Of a stretch of 64,000 bases of DNA, positions 47,701 through 60,085 are shown piece by piece. The first letter of the stretch is position 1. Every line of letters starts with the position of its first letter. Origin of the DNA: Azolla caroliniana (taxonomy: Eukaryota > Polypodiophyta); assembly GCA_043228905.1 (NCBI GenBank), contig JBHGNT010000007.1:17546001-17610000 (forward strand). The letters run 5' to 3'. Under the pieces are notes generated by a model, which saw only the letters and a list, made by a program, of their open reading frames with translations, made no database searches and was not told the origin of the DNA. Position numbers and translations under genes: made by a program.

Positions 47701-50700
47701 CAATTCTCAACCACAGGTTGACAGACATTGTATTCCAGAGGGAAATTCTCAAGTGACCTCAAGTACCTGCAAGTAAATTTTGTCGCCCATAGGGAAATTC
47801 TCATAATGTCTCAAGTCCACAAACATTGTATTCCAATAAACTTTTTAAACTTAATTAGAGGCATTGGATTTATGCATCTGATATTTTACCTTCCAAGAAC
47901 ACTTAAGCGGGGTCAGACTCCATGAATAAAGGACAGGCTTGTCCATCATTTGACATGATCACGTGTCATGTAGACGGGGAAAGCATGCTTTGATGGTACC
48001 AAGTATTTAAGCCCTAGGCTTAGTTGTCTCGTAGAATCAACTCAGTAAATGATGACAAGTCCAGTAAATGAGGTTGGAAGAGCTTTCCATCATAGTTCGT
48101 AACATGATATTACTTTTCCGTGAAACATTTTCAGAGATTTTTCACATTATCTATGTCTAAATCAAATGCTTTAAAAATACTTGATTTTCAAGAAACAATA
48201 GTCTGATGAGGTATTGCCATATCATTCAACTTAAATACTTTTCAAAGAGTAGAATTGGTTATAAACTAGTGCTAAGAGTGATAATTTGATATCAGCTCAT
48301 TAATTCTCAATAGGTAGAGTACTGAAACTAACATCAATGTTTACCTTATAGCAGTCAGTTCTTTGTCATCGTCCACAGGATTTGCATCCTTTTTCTGCAG
48401 AAAAGCATGTAATCTTCCAGCTGGATTTGATGAATCTACACGAATTAACTTATTCACAGGAGTCTTCTGAATTTGCAGAGTTGCATTTCCTGCATATTGT
48501 TTATTTCTGCACTCATCAGAATTTACAAGGCCATTTGTGATGCTTCCTAGAACTGCACAGTCGCATAGTTAAAAAATCCACATGCATCACAGAAACAAGA
48601 TTTTTAAATCTGGCAGCATTCCATCAATATGTTCTTATTATCTTAGCATGTAAGAAGGTGATGTATTGGTGATGATATTGAAACTAGATTTTCTATGTGT
48701 TTTGCCTTCAGAGTATAGATAAGCCTCACGTAAAGATACCAAGGGTTCATAACTCCAGCAAATCATAACAGGCTGTGAGGGTATGATATTTGATATGCTG
48801 GCATTAATGTGAAAAAAAAAGTAGAATCTAATCCCACATCCCTTTATTAATGTATTACCTGAATTCAGTGTGGGGCTTGCCTCGCATTCACCATGAGAAA
48901 CTTGTGACGCTCCAGGGAGAGTAGTCTTCATAAATATGAAAATATTTTAATATCAAACCTAGGATCATTCCATGTTTGCAAGGTCAGTGATGCACCTGTG
49001 TGTAAAATGTCCGTGTAGCATTCGAGTTCATAAGTTTTGCCTCAACTGCCTTTTGGATACTATCTATCAAGATTTCTTGATTCAAGAAGCTCACCTGAAT
49101 GATGTTAGTAACAGATAATGATGAATGTACATGTAAGCAATAAACACTGGCTGGCAAATACCAGATGTTCATACAAACAAATGATGGAAATTAATAAGCT
49201 ACCTCTTTCTTGGTCGGATGAACATTTACATCAACATGCTCAGTCGGCAAGCAAATAGACATGTACACAAATGGCTTTGATGCTTTTGGAAGAATTGCTG
49301 CATAAACAACCTCAATAGCTTTTCTCAACGCTGAGCATTCCACTAGCCTGTCTGCCTCAAGGTTCACCATGCCAGAGAATGTTCAATGTCTGACTAAGAT
49401 TTTAGAGACCATGAATTTTTAAGGTTTTCAAAAACCATAGTTCAATAACAAATAATAAGAAAAATGTGATTTCAAGAATTAGCAACCCAAAGAGACAAAA
49501 CATGATATGATTGTTTAAGTTATAGAACATTGTTACCATTTATGAAAAGCACGAACGAGGTCTTTTTGGCACTATAATTGGCACTTGAAATAAACCCCTC
49601 CATCTCAAATTGAGCTCGCAATGGATCATCATCAGAAACTGAGACTTCAATCAATTCACGTGCAACACCTGGTCCATACACAGCCCGGATAGCATCTACC
49701 CTTGTCAACAATGCTGTTGTATGAATATCCGCACGATTTTCACCATGCTGGTAAAGAGGAGTTTAATTCAATATTTCGTATTGAATGTACATCAATTCAA
49801 AAAGCAAATGGCCCCATGCTATCCACCTTTTTGCACAGGAAACTGACTCCAATCTTGTGAATGGCAAACTTGCTGACTACATCTAGAATTCGACCATATT
49901 CCTCGGCTGGGTTTTTAAAAGCCTTTCTCCGAGCAGCTACATTGTAGAACAAATTCTCTACCTGTAATATGTTAACAGTTTGCTTCAAGAAATAAGTTAA
50001 TTCGCCCTGTTCAAGAGCATAGTAAATCAAACATTCACATGCACAATTGTACCCTTCAATGAGAGAAACTACATTTTAGCTTAATCATAATACTTTTTTC
50101 TAAGAAGACTTAATCATAAAACATAATGTTTGTTTATAAATGAAGTAAACAAAATATTCCCAACAAAAATAAACATTTGCATATTGTCAACCATCAAGAG
50201 AGGGACTTGAAGTTTGAAGACATAGGATCCAGACTCCATAATGAGTACTTTAGGTGAATTATATAGTGGCCTAGCTGCCAAGTATTGGCTTTAAATGAAG
50301 ATCCTTTGAAACACCACAGTATAGCAATCACTGAGTGTCCAGAAATATGAGTCACATTGTTGAGAAATAATGCGCCTGCATGTGAATCGTAGGCCCACTG
50401 GGCTCTTGAACCAGAGAGGACAATGAACTCCAGTTGTTGACTTTGGTACTCCGAGGTTCTTTTACTAATGTAAAGGTTAAAGTTTTCCATTGTACATGTT
50501 CAAGCTCAGAAAAAGCTACATTGAAAGATAGAGTTAAAAATATCTTAATATCTTTTAGGAGGCCAAAATGGACAGAGATAAAGTGCCACCTACCAATCCA
50601 TCATGATCTTGAGCTTTTCCAAATTGTGACTAATCAACATCAATTATCATATTTGGAGTAAAACAGGTGGATTTACATGGGCATGAACTATATGAATGGG

Positions 50701-53700
50701 GTAGGGAGGCTGCTTGGGAATGTCAAAGAGTGCCTTTGCATATCCATGCCAAGTCTAAGGTGAATTTAGTCAGTGTTCTAGGTTGCCTCTCATTAAACAT
50801 TTTCCCAGCATGCTTGTCATAGGAACAACCTATGCATGTCTACTTCAAATTTAGCCAATGATCTCTTCTTCTTCCGCACAAGGCGTTGGAAGGTTGATCT
50901 TGCTTGTCTCTGTGTACAAATCCCCTGAGTCACTTCTTGTTACAAGTGTCTCCTTATATCACAATATATTTCATCATAATAACTATTTTGAGTGGCTCTA
51001 CTATACAACGGTGTGTTTCCAACTACTGTGTGGGGAAAGGTATTTGTAATTGTTTTCAAAGGTAGGCCAAAATACAGATGTAACTTATACAGTAGGATGC
51101 ATAGAGGTCTTCTTCGTCTTAGTGCTTTTCTGTGTAGAAGTATTATTTTATTCTATTTGTGGCGAAGGATGAAGGGGTATTTGTGGTCCAGCTATTTGTG
51201 ATTGGAGCCCAGTTTCACATGGTATGAGGATTGAAAATCAAAGCAGATAATGCACATAGCATTAAGAATGCTTCAGTTATCAATCATTGAGGCGTATTCT
51301 TATATAAAGGTCTATCATTTCATATGACCATGAACAAATAATATAACATGAATAGACATTTGCATCAAACAGTAAATGTATTTGAAATGAATAGCACAAA
51401 GGCAAGCAATACAGGGAAGTTGCAAATGATGCATGTTTACACTTACCGTTATTTGGGTTCCCTTGACTGCTGCACATGGACGCATCTCTCCTTCCACAGC
51501 ACCTTCCTTGTATGAAACTCTGTAAAATACAGAAAGTTTATACATAGAAACATTACATTATGCATTCAAATCACATATATTAAGCAATGGGAGTTGTGTG
51601 CATAACACATTTTTCCATAAAAATTGGAACTAACTAACCAAAATCTTCGTACTTACTTATATCCATGTGTTTGATTAGTTGTCATTGTTGTCACTGTGAG
51701 ATGAGCAACAAAACTGATGCTTGCAAGCGCTTCCCCCCTGAAGCCCAAAGTATTTATTTTCTGTAGATCTTCGAATGTACTCAGTTTTGAAGTAGTATGT
51801 CGTTCACATAATATTGGAAGATCCTCATACTGTATGCATGCACAATCACATAAAGTTTATAATGAAGATGAGAATGTACAAACATCCAAGGAGAAACAAA
51901 CATTTTTCTCCTTGTACAGTAAAAGTGGAAAGAAAGAAACTACCAGCAATAATATGGGTGTGAGCAATGTGTATAGAACTTTTATCTATAATATATATGA
52001 ATACGCACAAGCCACCAAACAAGTAATAAAGCATTTCATTGCAGATCCAAGTCTTTGGAAATCTTGCTGCATGCATTCGTATGGAAAAGACACAATGAGA
52101 CTGAACCATAAAAAAAGAAGGGGATTTCCTATTTCATCAAACCAACGGACCAGATCTGTTATGGAAATATTTAATTGCCCAAAGGCCACAATAACCATGA
52201 GACCCAAATTATCAATAATAATGTTTGTGATATTTCATTGATACAAAACAATTCGTTGATCTTACTATAACCTAAACCTAAAATGTGTAAAACAATTGCC
52301 AGCAATGTGCCTGTAACTGCTCTATAGCGTACACAACTCAACAAGCCATTCAACTAGCCATGTTGATATCACATAGTAGGACATAGCAGGCTATGTTTGC
52401 CATCTACTCAGAATGTTGATATGGGTTTTTTCTTATTGCAGACAACTGCATTATTGACTTTCCAAACTGTCTGAAGATACCATATCATAATTCCTCATGA
52501 TATCACACCTACTTCGTCCTGACAATACCATCACAATCTCTGACAGGTTTAGTTATCTCTTGTTTCAATATAATCTCTGTTCTAAATGGCAAGTCCAATG
52601 AACAACTTATGTTTACATGGAATAATCTCCTCTGAGATGATTCATAATAGCATATGTTCAGAAACGTTCAGTAAAGGTCATCTTCTAGAGACCTTGCTGC
52701 TTTCAAATAAATGATCAAATCTTTTTAAAGTTTGCGGCGAATCCTACCATGATAAGCATACAACCAACATAAACATTATACAATCTTAAAATGTACCATC
52801 ATAAGAACTGGTAAGAGTCTTGACTTACCATATACAATGGGAATAAACAAAACCCCAAAGAGACCACAGCATCCCTACCATATCATAATATCCAAAAAGA
52901 ATCAATATACAACTTTTCATCATATTTCAACAAGTAAACAAAAAGCAAAAACAGAAAGAGAAGAAGTGAAGGTATAAACAAATGAAAAGATGTATAGAAA
53001 CTCTGGAGATGGAGAGATTGACAATGAGTCCAAGAATTTCAGGTACTGATAAGCTTAAAATATTTTTCTTGTGTGAGTCACATTAAGTATTTCAGATAAT
53101 ACAGCCTTCACATAAATTGTCAAAAACTTACACATGTCCACACAATGCTTAAGAAAGATCTAACTAATAATACAGCCTTCACATAAATTGACAATGAGTC
53201 CAAGAATTTCAGGTACTGATAAGCTTTAAATATTTTTCTTGTGTGAGTCACGTTAAGTATTTCAGATAATACAGCCTTCGCATAAATTGTCAAAAACTTA
53301 CACATGTCAACACAATGCTTAAGAAAGAACTAACTGACAAGAGATCATTGACCTTCATCAGAATTTTGTTGAAAGACATTTATCAACAAATATGCCATCT
53401 GTTTGAAGGTTATTTATCAACAAACATTTCATATTTTGACAGGCATATTATATCTTTATGGTTTTATATGCCAAACTAAGGTTCAGCCTTCTCATAAATT
53501 GTCAAAAGCTTAGGCATGTCAATGCAATGCCTGAGAAAGCGCTAATAACCATGAGTTCATTGACCTTCATCTGAATTTTGTTGAAAGCCATTTATCAACA
53601 AATACACCAAATATTTGAAGGTTTTTTTTAATTCTAAAACATTTCGTATTTTGATAGTTATATTCAGGATTTAGGTTTTATAGACTAAACTAAGGTTTTT

Positions 53701-54468
53701 TTTTCCAAACACTGCAAGTTTAAAGGTACAGGGACATATTGATAATCAATTTTAACATTATGCATTATGCATTTCGAATATTTAGGCCTTCTCATTAGCT
53801 GGCCATGTTTAATGTTCAAAGTTGCAATGAAATGTAATAAATGTGGTTCATGAAGACCAAATTAGTGTATATATATAGACAGATGTAAGCATAGACATAC
53901 ATGCATGCCTGAGTGGACCGATGACCGATAATAGTATTCACAAATCACTTTCAAAAGCAAAATCAAAACATCAGAAAGAGGAAGAAAGAAATAAAGCATA
54001 CAATTACATACATCCTGACTGAGGGACAAAGCCCCCTACATACCTATTTACAGACATACATAAAATCCTTCATGCATAGCATTCATAAATAGCATCGCAT
54101 AACATACGTTAGTTTTCTTCATACATAGCTGAACGTTGTGGAGGCCAATCAATAATAACTCGAAACTGGACACTTCCAAAGAAACAAAAGAGATAATATC
54201 CGAGAGAGAGAGAGAGAGAGCGTACTCTGATACCATGTCCGTTGTCGGCGATCTGAATGAGCTTGAGACCCCCGTCCTTGATAAGGATGGAGATGGAAGA
54301 GGATCCAGCATCAAGGCTGTTCTCCAGGAGCTCCTTGAGGGCGGAGGCCGGGCGCTGGATGACCTCGCCAGCTGCAATGCGGTTCACAACAGACGGATCC
54401 AGGCGGCGGATGGGAGGAGGAAGGAGAGGAGAGGCAGCGCCATCTGCGTCCTCTTCTGGAGCAGCCAT
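44769..54468 (-). CDS. MLH1: DNA mismatch repair protein MLH1 (MutL homologue)
   Basis: Sixteen minus-strand exons join in frame into 767 codons: 54468-54226, 51829-51657, 51519-51447, 49961-49827, 49747-49537, 49351-49203, 49094-48996, 48925-48859, 48552-48345, 46769-46675, 46596-46488, 46410-46245, 46123-45914, 45829-45667, 45060-44903, 44813-44769. The N-terminal GHKL ATPase motifs are intact: [10 protein letters not shown] (residues 46-55), DNGHGI (75-80), GFRGEALAS (110-118). The PMS1-interaction half contains [13 protein letters not shown], and the protein ends in the conserved FERC, whose cysteine contributes to the MutL-alpha nuclease site. MLH1 acts in post-replicative mismatch repair and meiotic crossover formation. 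Length is near Arabidopsis MLH1 (737). A GA repeat lies within ten bases of the first donor. No defect is seen. Confidence 0.97.
53018..53625. repeat. 170-bp tandem repeat in MLH1 intron 1, about 2.8 copies
   Basis: Copies begin at about 53018 and 53188 (offset 170, nearly identical; GACAATGAGTCCAAGAATTT). A diverged third segment at about 53480-53625 matches the later part of copy 2 and its flank: CAGCCTTC.CATAAATTGTC, then TCATTGACCTTCATC.GAATT. Confidence 0.92.
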
Positions 54469-54532
54469 TCTCTCTGTGTGTGGTCTCTGTGTGGTCTGCG
54501 TGTGCGTAGAAGGAACTAGGTATGGCTATGGC

Positions 54533-54536
<4 letters not shown>

Positions 54537-54570
<34 letters not shown>
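54537..54570. repeat. (GACA)n microsatellite upstream of the MLH1 start
   Basis: About eight GACA units lie 69-102 bases before the MLH1 ATG, that is TGTC repeats in its 5'-UTR or promoter. Confidence 0.95.
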
Positions 54571-54597
54571 GGCTTCAAAACTAAAACTAAATTATTA

Positions 54598-54951
54598 GAT
54601 CGGCAACGGTTCGGTTTCGCCTTAACCGGTTTGACCTTGTCCAAACCAAACCGGTTACGCCTAACCCGGTTTGGGGAGGTTTCCAAACCTGAACCAAACC
54701 GGTTTATTCAAGCCGATTAAGTCTTAAAAGGAGCCCAGCCGATTCCTACTAATAATGTAATGTAATGGCCATCTCTTCTCGTCTCTTTCTCTTCTCTTTA
54801 CATAAAAGACTGTGTGTCATCAAACCAGAACCAAACCGGTACCTAAACCGGTTTAGCCAAACCTTAACGGAGCTGAGCCGATTCCTACTAATAATGAATG
54901 TAATGCAATGCAATCTCTTCTCTTCTCTTTACATAAAAGACTGTGTGTCAT
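54598..54951. repeat. ACCGGTTT-rich array and 139-bp-spaced duplication upstream of MLH1
   Basis: The core AACCGGTTT or AAACCGGTT occurs repeatedly between 54618 and 54860. A sequence starting AGCCGATTCCTACTAATAAT is duplicated (54737-54820 and 54876-54951, offset 139) and ends at the shared CTGTGTGTCAT. Confidence 0.88.
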
Positions 54952-55039
54952 CCCTCTCCCTTGAAAAATGTGCTTATATGTTTGGGATTCCAACATCAAT
55001 GATGACCAACACTACACGAGAAACCAATGTCTTTTAGAG

Positions 55040-55285
55040 TACGGTAGGATGACTAACGATTGCGAAAATCAAGGGCATCGGTTTCAACCTGAAAGGATGG
55101 GCCTGGCTGGGTTTGGACGCAGAGGTATGGGGGTAGTGATGAATGCTTGCTTTAGCAACTTGAATGCATTTCGAGCATCCATAGTATTGTGAAAACGAGC
55201 ATCTTTGTGCATAAGAGCTATCAAGGGTTGCACAATTGTCGAGAATCCCTTGATAAATCATTGATAGAATTTCACAAACTCGAGA
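55040..55285 (-). pseudogene. Ty3/gypsy RT/RNase H junction relic
   Basis: On the minus strand, frame read from about 55273, the translation resembles the segment between RT and RNase H of Ty3-type pol (RFIKGFST, then PL.ALMHKDARF, then FKLLKQAF.TTPI). It is broken by an in-frame TGA near the start, and by a frame change and further stops where the RNase H ETDA motif would begin. No LTRs were found; it is an old fragment. Confidence 0.65.
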
Positions 55286-55378
55286 GTCGAGTCGGAATGG
55301 CCCGCTCTTGAATAGTCTTGACCTTTCATGTATCCATCGTAATTCTCTAGTTATAGTAAATAGTTCTCTTATATTATA

Positions 55379-55745
55379 CAACGGTTCAGTTTGGGGGTGA
55401 ACGGTTCGGTTCGGGTAAAACTGTTTGATGGTTTACAATTGCCAATCGATTGTTTTTAGTTTTTTTTTTAAACAATCTTTCCATTTTTAAGCCTAATTCT
55501 CACATTTTGGGAAAATCTTTAAAATTTTAAAAGTTTAAATAATGAAAAAATTTTAAATTGAAAATTTGAATTTTGACCTAACTTGAAAACTGAAACCACA
55601 GTTTTAACGGTTCCGATTTTTTGTAACAGGTTTGAACGGTTCTCGTTTAACGGTTTCGATTTTTCATGGTTCGGTTTGGTTTGTTTCAAGTTTTAATTTT
55701 TTTAATTGTTCGGTTTTGACACGCTCAAATTGAACTGAACCGTTG
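55379..55745. mobile_element. Non-autonomous terminal-inverted-repeat element (MITE-like), copy B
   Basis: 367 bp. Left end CAACGGTTCAGTT and right end AACTGAACCGTTG are perfect 13-bp inverted repeats. The AT-rich interior aligns with copy A at 17269-17700 (CTAATTCTCACATTTTGGGA, TTTTGACCTAACTTGAAAA). No coding potential. It lies about 0.9 kb upstream of the MLH1 start. A target-site duplication is not evident. Confidence 0.78.
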
Positions 55746-56171
55746 TTGATTGTTAGGTGGAAGGGGCGGGATCCAAAGCATCTAGCTTGTGTTTGTTGGT
55801 TGTAGAGTGTAGAGTGTAGAGTGTAGCTATGAAGGTAGGAGAGGAGGGATAGTAGGATGGGCATGGGTTCAACACAGATTTTGTGGGAATGAAGGAGCAA
55901 AAAGTTTCGAATATGTATGTGCATGCATACTATATTAGCCATGAAAGAAAAAATGCATATCCTATCCTTTATAGATTCGAATGTTTGATGATGATTTGCT
56001 CGGAGGCACCAATATTTGTAGGGTGGGGTAGGGTAAGGTTCAAAGAGGGAGTGGGTATATACATACATACATACATACATCATTACATGTATATTCATTC
56101 CAGTTTAGAACCGAGCAGTTCCATCCCCCCCCCCCCTTTTCTTTTAGAGTTTGAAAACAAGTATAAAACCA

Positions 56172-56174
<3 letters not shown>

Positions 56175-56260
<86 letters not shown>
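56175..56260. repeat. (TC)n microsatellite
   Basis: More than 40 TC dinucleotides, preceded by a poly-C run at about 56126-56136. The open frame across it is an artefact of the repeat. Confidence 0.97.
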
Positions 56261-56262
<2 letters not shown>

Positions 56263-59200
56263 GCGCACATCTCCTTGTCTTTATCATATACTGAGTTTCT
56301 ATGGGAGATTAATGACTAATAACCGCAATGTGGACACTTACCTAAGCCGCCATTTTGCTCTCTAATCGGTATCTTCAAGGATAAATTTATCGGTACATCC
56401 ATATGATACTTGACATTATGAACAAAGAGATCCACTATGATATTCTATCTAATTTAACCATAGTAACATTCGTACATAATTGAGCTTCACCATTGTTGTC
56501 TACTGTCTAATTTACCCATGCCTTTCGAGGGACATGGAGCCCCATTTAATGTCGAGTTTTAGATGATTTGTTAAATAAATTGTGTAGGTTTGTACATATG
56601 ATAAACCCTAAACCCTAAGCATTCACTTTTTCCACTTGGCAAGATGCTTACCTATGACTCCGAAAATTGTCATACGATCATGGCCAATGGATGGCCATCA
56701 TGCTACATAGTCAAAAATACAATCTTGCTTGTGGGATGATGGTTATGGAGAGAAACAACTCTCTTATGAAACAATTTTGGTCTATGAAGCTTCCATACAA
56801 AAAACAATGTCATCAAAATACTCATTGGTTCTAACATGTTTCCCTTACTAACATACATCCTATTCATAATTTATCGAGCACTTAAAGATAGAAAAAAAAA
56901 TCATCGACGTGCACTTCCATTCAAGCAATCGCTTCACATGTCATTTTTTTATTATATGCTATAGGTTCCCAATAGCTTTTGTATGTTTTGTCAAGGAAGA
57001 AAATAGAATTAATCAACAATAATCTTCAAGAACTTGTTAATCATACATAGTTATGTCTTAAAGGCACATGATTGATGTCTATATGATAGTTCTACTAACA
57101 TAAGTCACGCATGTCTTACATACGATTAGACTTTCTTGCACTTTCACTATTGCAAAGCCAATCTTGGTCATGAAGACAATTAGACACGACTTTGGTGGAG
57201 AAGACGGTTTCAATATTTGTGGGTGGTGGCATGCAATGAACCTCATCTTCTAACCATAAAAGTGCTAACTCAAACACATGAGAGATGACACTTCATCCAC
57301 TTCTCATAATTGTGGCCTTTTGAATTTTGGAATATTATTTCTTTTAATACACATTCCTATTGAATGCAAAATCTTAATATTTGTAAGGTCATTGAAACAT
57401 TGTATAAAGGTATTGCTTCTAATCCCCATTGTAAAAGTATAATATAATTCATCCTCCACGATGCCTCACCCCCCATGTTGGTTCACCTAGATTTGATGCA
57501 AGAACTCATCCTCAAGGATGCCCAATTCCCATGTTTCTTGCCAACCTAGATCTAAATACAAGTGCAACACAAGAAAATTCAAATGTTTTGCACCTATGAA
57601 ATGTATACCGATAAATAGTTCTATGCATAACAACACAACCTTTTGCGCTACTTCTCTTCTATTACACTTAAAAGGCAATGACTCACTAGAGTTCATATCT
57701 AACCTAATTGATTGAGGCATGTGACAAGTATAATAAAAAAAAATCAACACTATAAGGCATAAAAGTAATACATTTGAGATAAGTACATATAATATTCGAA
57801 AGCGAACAATCATAAAAGACTATTTCATGTTAAGAAGTTTATATTTCACAAGTCTAATAATAGATTGTAATCATCTAAAAGTTCACATAGGGAAACATTG
57901 ACCCATGGTCGAGAAATCTATGCATTGAAGTGTGAGATGTTTATCATGCTTGATCTTGTGATTCAAGCATTGTGAGCCTCTTAGCAAGCAAAGCCGAGCT
58001 GAGCCATGCAATTCAAGTGGGGTATTAAAATGTCCTTGCCATTGCAATAAAAAAGATAGCAAGACAACTCTTCATGTACAATCAAATTGCATGCATTGTC
58101 CTCCGACCTTCCAATACAATGGAGTAAATTTTGTTGCGACACATCATTTGGCCTATGTTGCATCCAAATACATGCCAAGTCTATGTCTAACATAAAATTG
58201 CAATATGTACATTGAGAGGGAAAGGCATCACAATCAATTCAATGCTAGGCAGAAACTGCCATACTTTTTGCCCACAAAGATTCTAAGTTAATGTCTGGCA
58301 TCAAAAGCGGCAAAAACTTGCTAGGTAATGCTTAACATCAACATCCAGTCACTTCCTTTCCACCTATTTTGTAGGTTGTAGCTGATATGCCTTTTTTGTA
58401 AACTAATGGAAGGATATTTTGTTCAAAAAAAAAAACTTCAACATCCAGTCAGTGCCTCACTCCAAATTTTGGTTTCCAAATGAAAACAAAGTTTTGGCTA
58501 CAAATGCACAACTCTAACCTACTGTTGATTCTTTATATTTGAATCCTTAGGTATTTTCCTATATGCACAGTTGTTTCCATACAATAATTTTGAATAACTG
58601 GATCAAATATTTTCACGAGAGTTTTGCTTTTAAGGCTTCTAAATGAGGATTTGATTTATAATTATTTGTATATTAAATCTTTTACAAAATATTTGTATAG
58701 GAGCAATATAGTTCTCCAACATTGTTGGTAAAACATCAAATCATGAAATTCACACATTATGAAAAAGTAGCTACAATTTTTATAATATGAATATTTGACA
58801 AATTTGATATTCTTCAATCTATATGTTACTTGTAAGGGCTCTCAAATTTGATATTTCTCAAAGTATAGAGATTGCAATGGAACTTTGTTATGGGGATGAT
58901 AATTGTGATGGGGTGTATCATATCATTTCTTGTAGGTGTCCCTATGATAATTGAGAATGAAAGAGTGATGCATTGTTACCATTCCAAGTCAAGTTGAGTC
59001 ATGTGATTTGATCGGATCTTAAAATGTGTTTACCATCATCCTACATACAAGATGGGAAGATGGCAACACCTCCAAGCAGAAAAAATTATGGTCTTGTCCT
59101 TTTTCAAATGAGTGTGATTGACAAGTCTTAGGATCCTTAGCCACAAGAATACCAAATGTTGTGATGTGGTGATATGATCAAATTAGGTCGAATGTGGTCT

Positions 59201-59469
59201 AATAAATCATGGTTCTAATGTTTTCCTATTTTGTGTCATTGCTATTGTAGATAATCCAAATTCTTCCCCATCTCAAGAATCCCAACCTATTGGACTTGGG
59301 TTCCCATAAATCACAACCCCTTTTTCTTGGGGTGGGCTTGAATAATGCAATGTAACAAGATTGATCAAAGGCATTCGTAGGTCAAAATTCTCTTGAATAT
59401 CACTGATTACCACATCTTGCTTGAAATGTTGGATGCAAGCTACAAAATAATCATAAGAGTAAAATTCTC
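56261..59469. other. Intergenic, no gene recognised
   Basis: AT-rich sequence with only short frames on both strands. Nothing with family features; a two-unit AAACCCTA near 56605 is too short to be telomeric. Confidence 0.6.
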
Positions 59470-60085
59470 TCATCCGGTTGGGTTGTGACATAAGAAAATG
59501 GTTCAAAAGATGGGGTGTGGATGATCTTTTAGAGCTTTCAAGTGATGCTATGATTACGGAAAGGTTGGTGGAATCATTAAGGATGAAGTGGAAAGATGCT
59601 AATAGGACAAAGCTACAATACTACATGGCAAATGTCAACCCTGAATGTTGGTCTCATATAAGGCAAAAAGCCCATTGATCGTATCCAACCTTATCGCATC
59701 ACCAAAATGAGTAATAATGCTCATAGAGCCCTCACACTACGCACTCGATCTCACAAGTTAGGTATTGAAGTTGCATCATGGTATCAAAATGTAACGAATT
59801 TGAAGGCATGTGAAGTATGCAATGAAGGCATGGCAGAGGATGAATGCCACTTGCTCTTCACATGCTCGGCATATAGTGAAATTTGCTCAAGATATGACGA
59901 CATATTAAGAGGGAGTGATAACTTAAGTGACATACTTAAGACACCACCTAGAAGGTTGAGCTCATATGTGTATGCCTTATTCACACACAGAGACTTTGTG
60001 CTTCAATGTATGAATACCCCTTTTTAGGAAGGAGACACATATTGAGAACACAAAACTGGCCTCTCTATGGACAATAAAAAAATCT
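59470..60085 (+). mobile_element. LINE (non-LTR retrotransposon) 3' fragment
   Basis: Two open frames cover the C-terminal part of a non-LTR reverse transcriptase: 59478-59678 (WFKRWGVDDL...CWSHIRQKAH) and 59707-60027, separated by a frameshift near 59670-59705. The second has the typical end of such proteins: RTRSHKLGIE, then CEVC, then EDECHLLFTCSAY. An A-rich 3' tail follows (60080-60150). The last about 450 bases are homologous to the minus-strand element at 11000-11478. The catalytic RT domain is missing, so it is a dead 5'-truncated copy. Confidence 0.8.

Noticed and set aside
51717-52241. A 174-codon plus-strand frame.
   Set aside because: Antisense to MLH1 exon 2 and its intron; no family similarity.
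56600-56625. AAACCCTAAACCCTAA resembling plant telomere repeat.
   Set aside because: Only two units; common by chance and in promoters.
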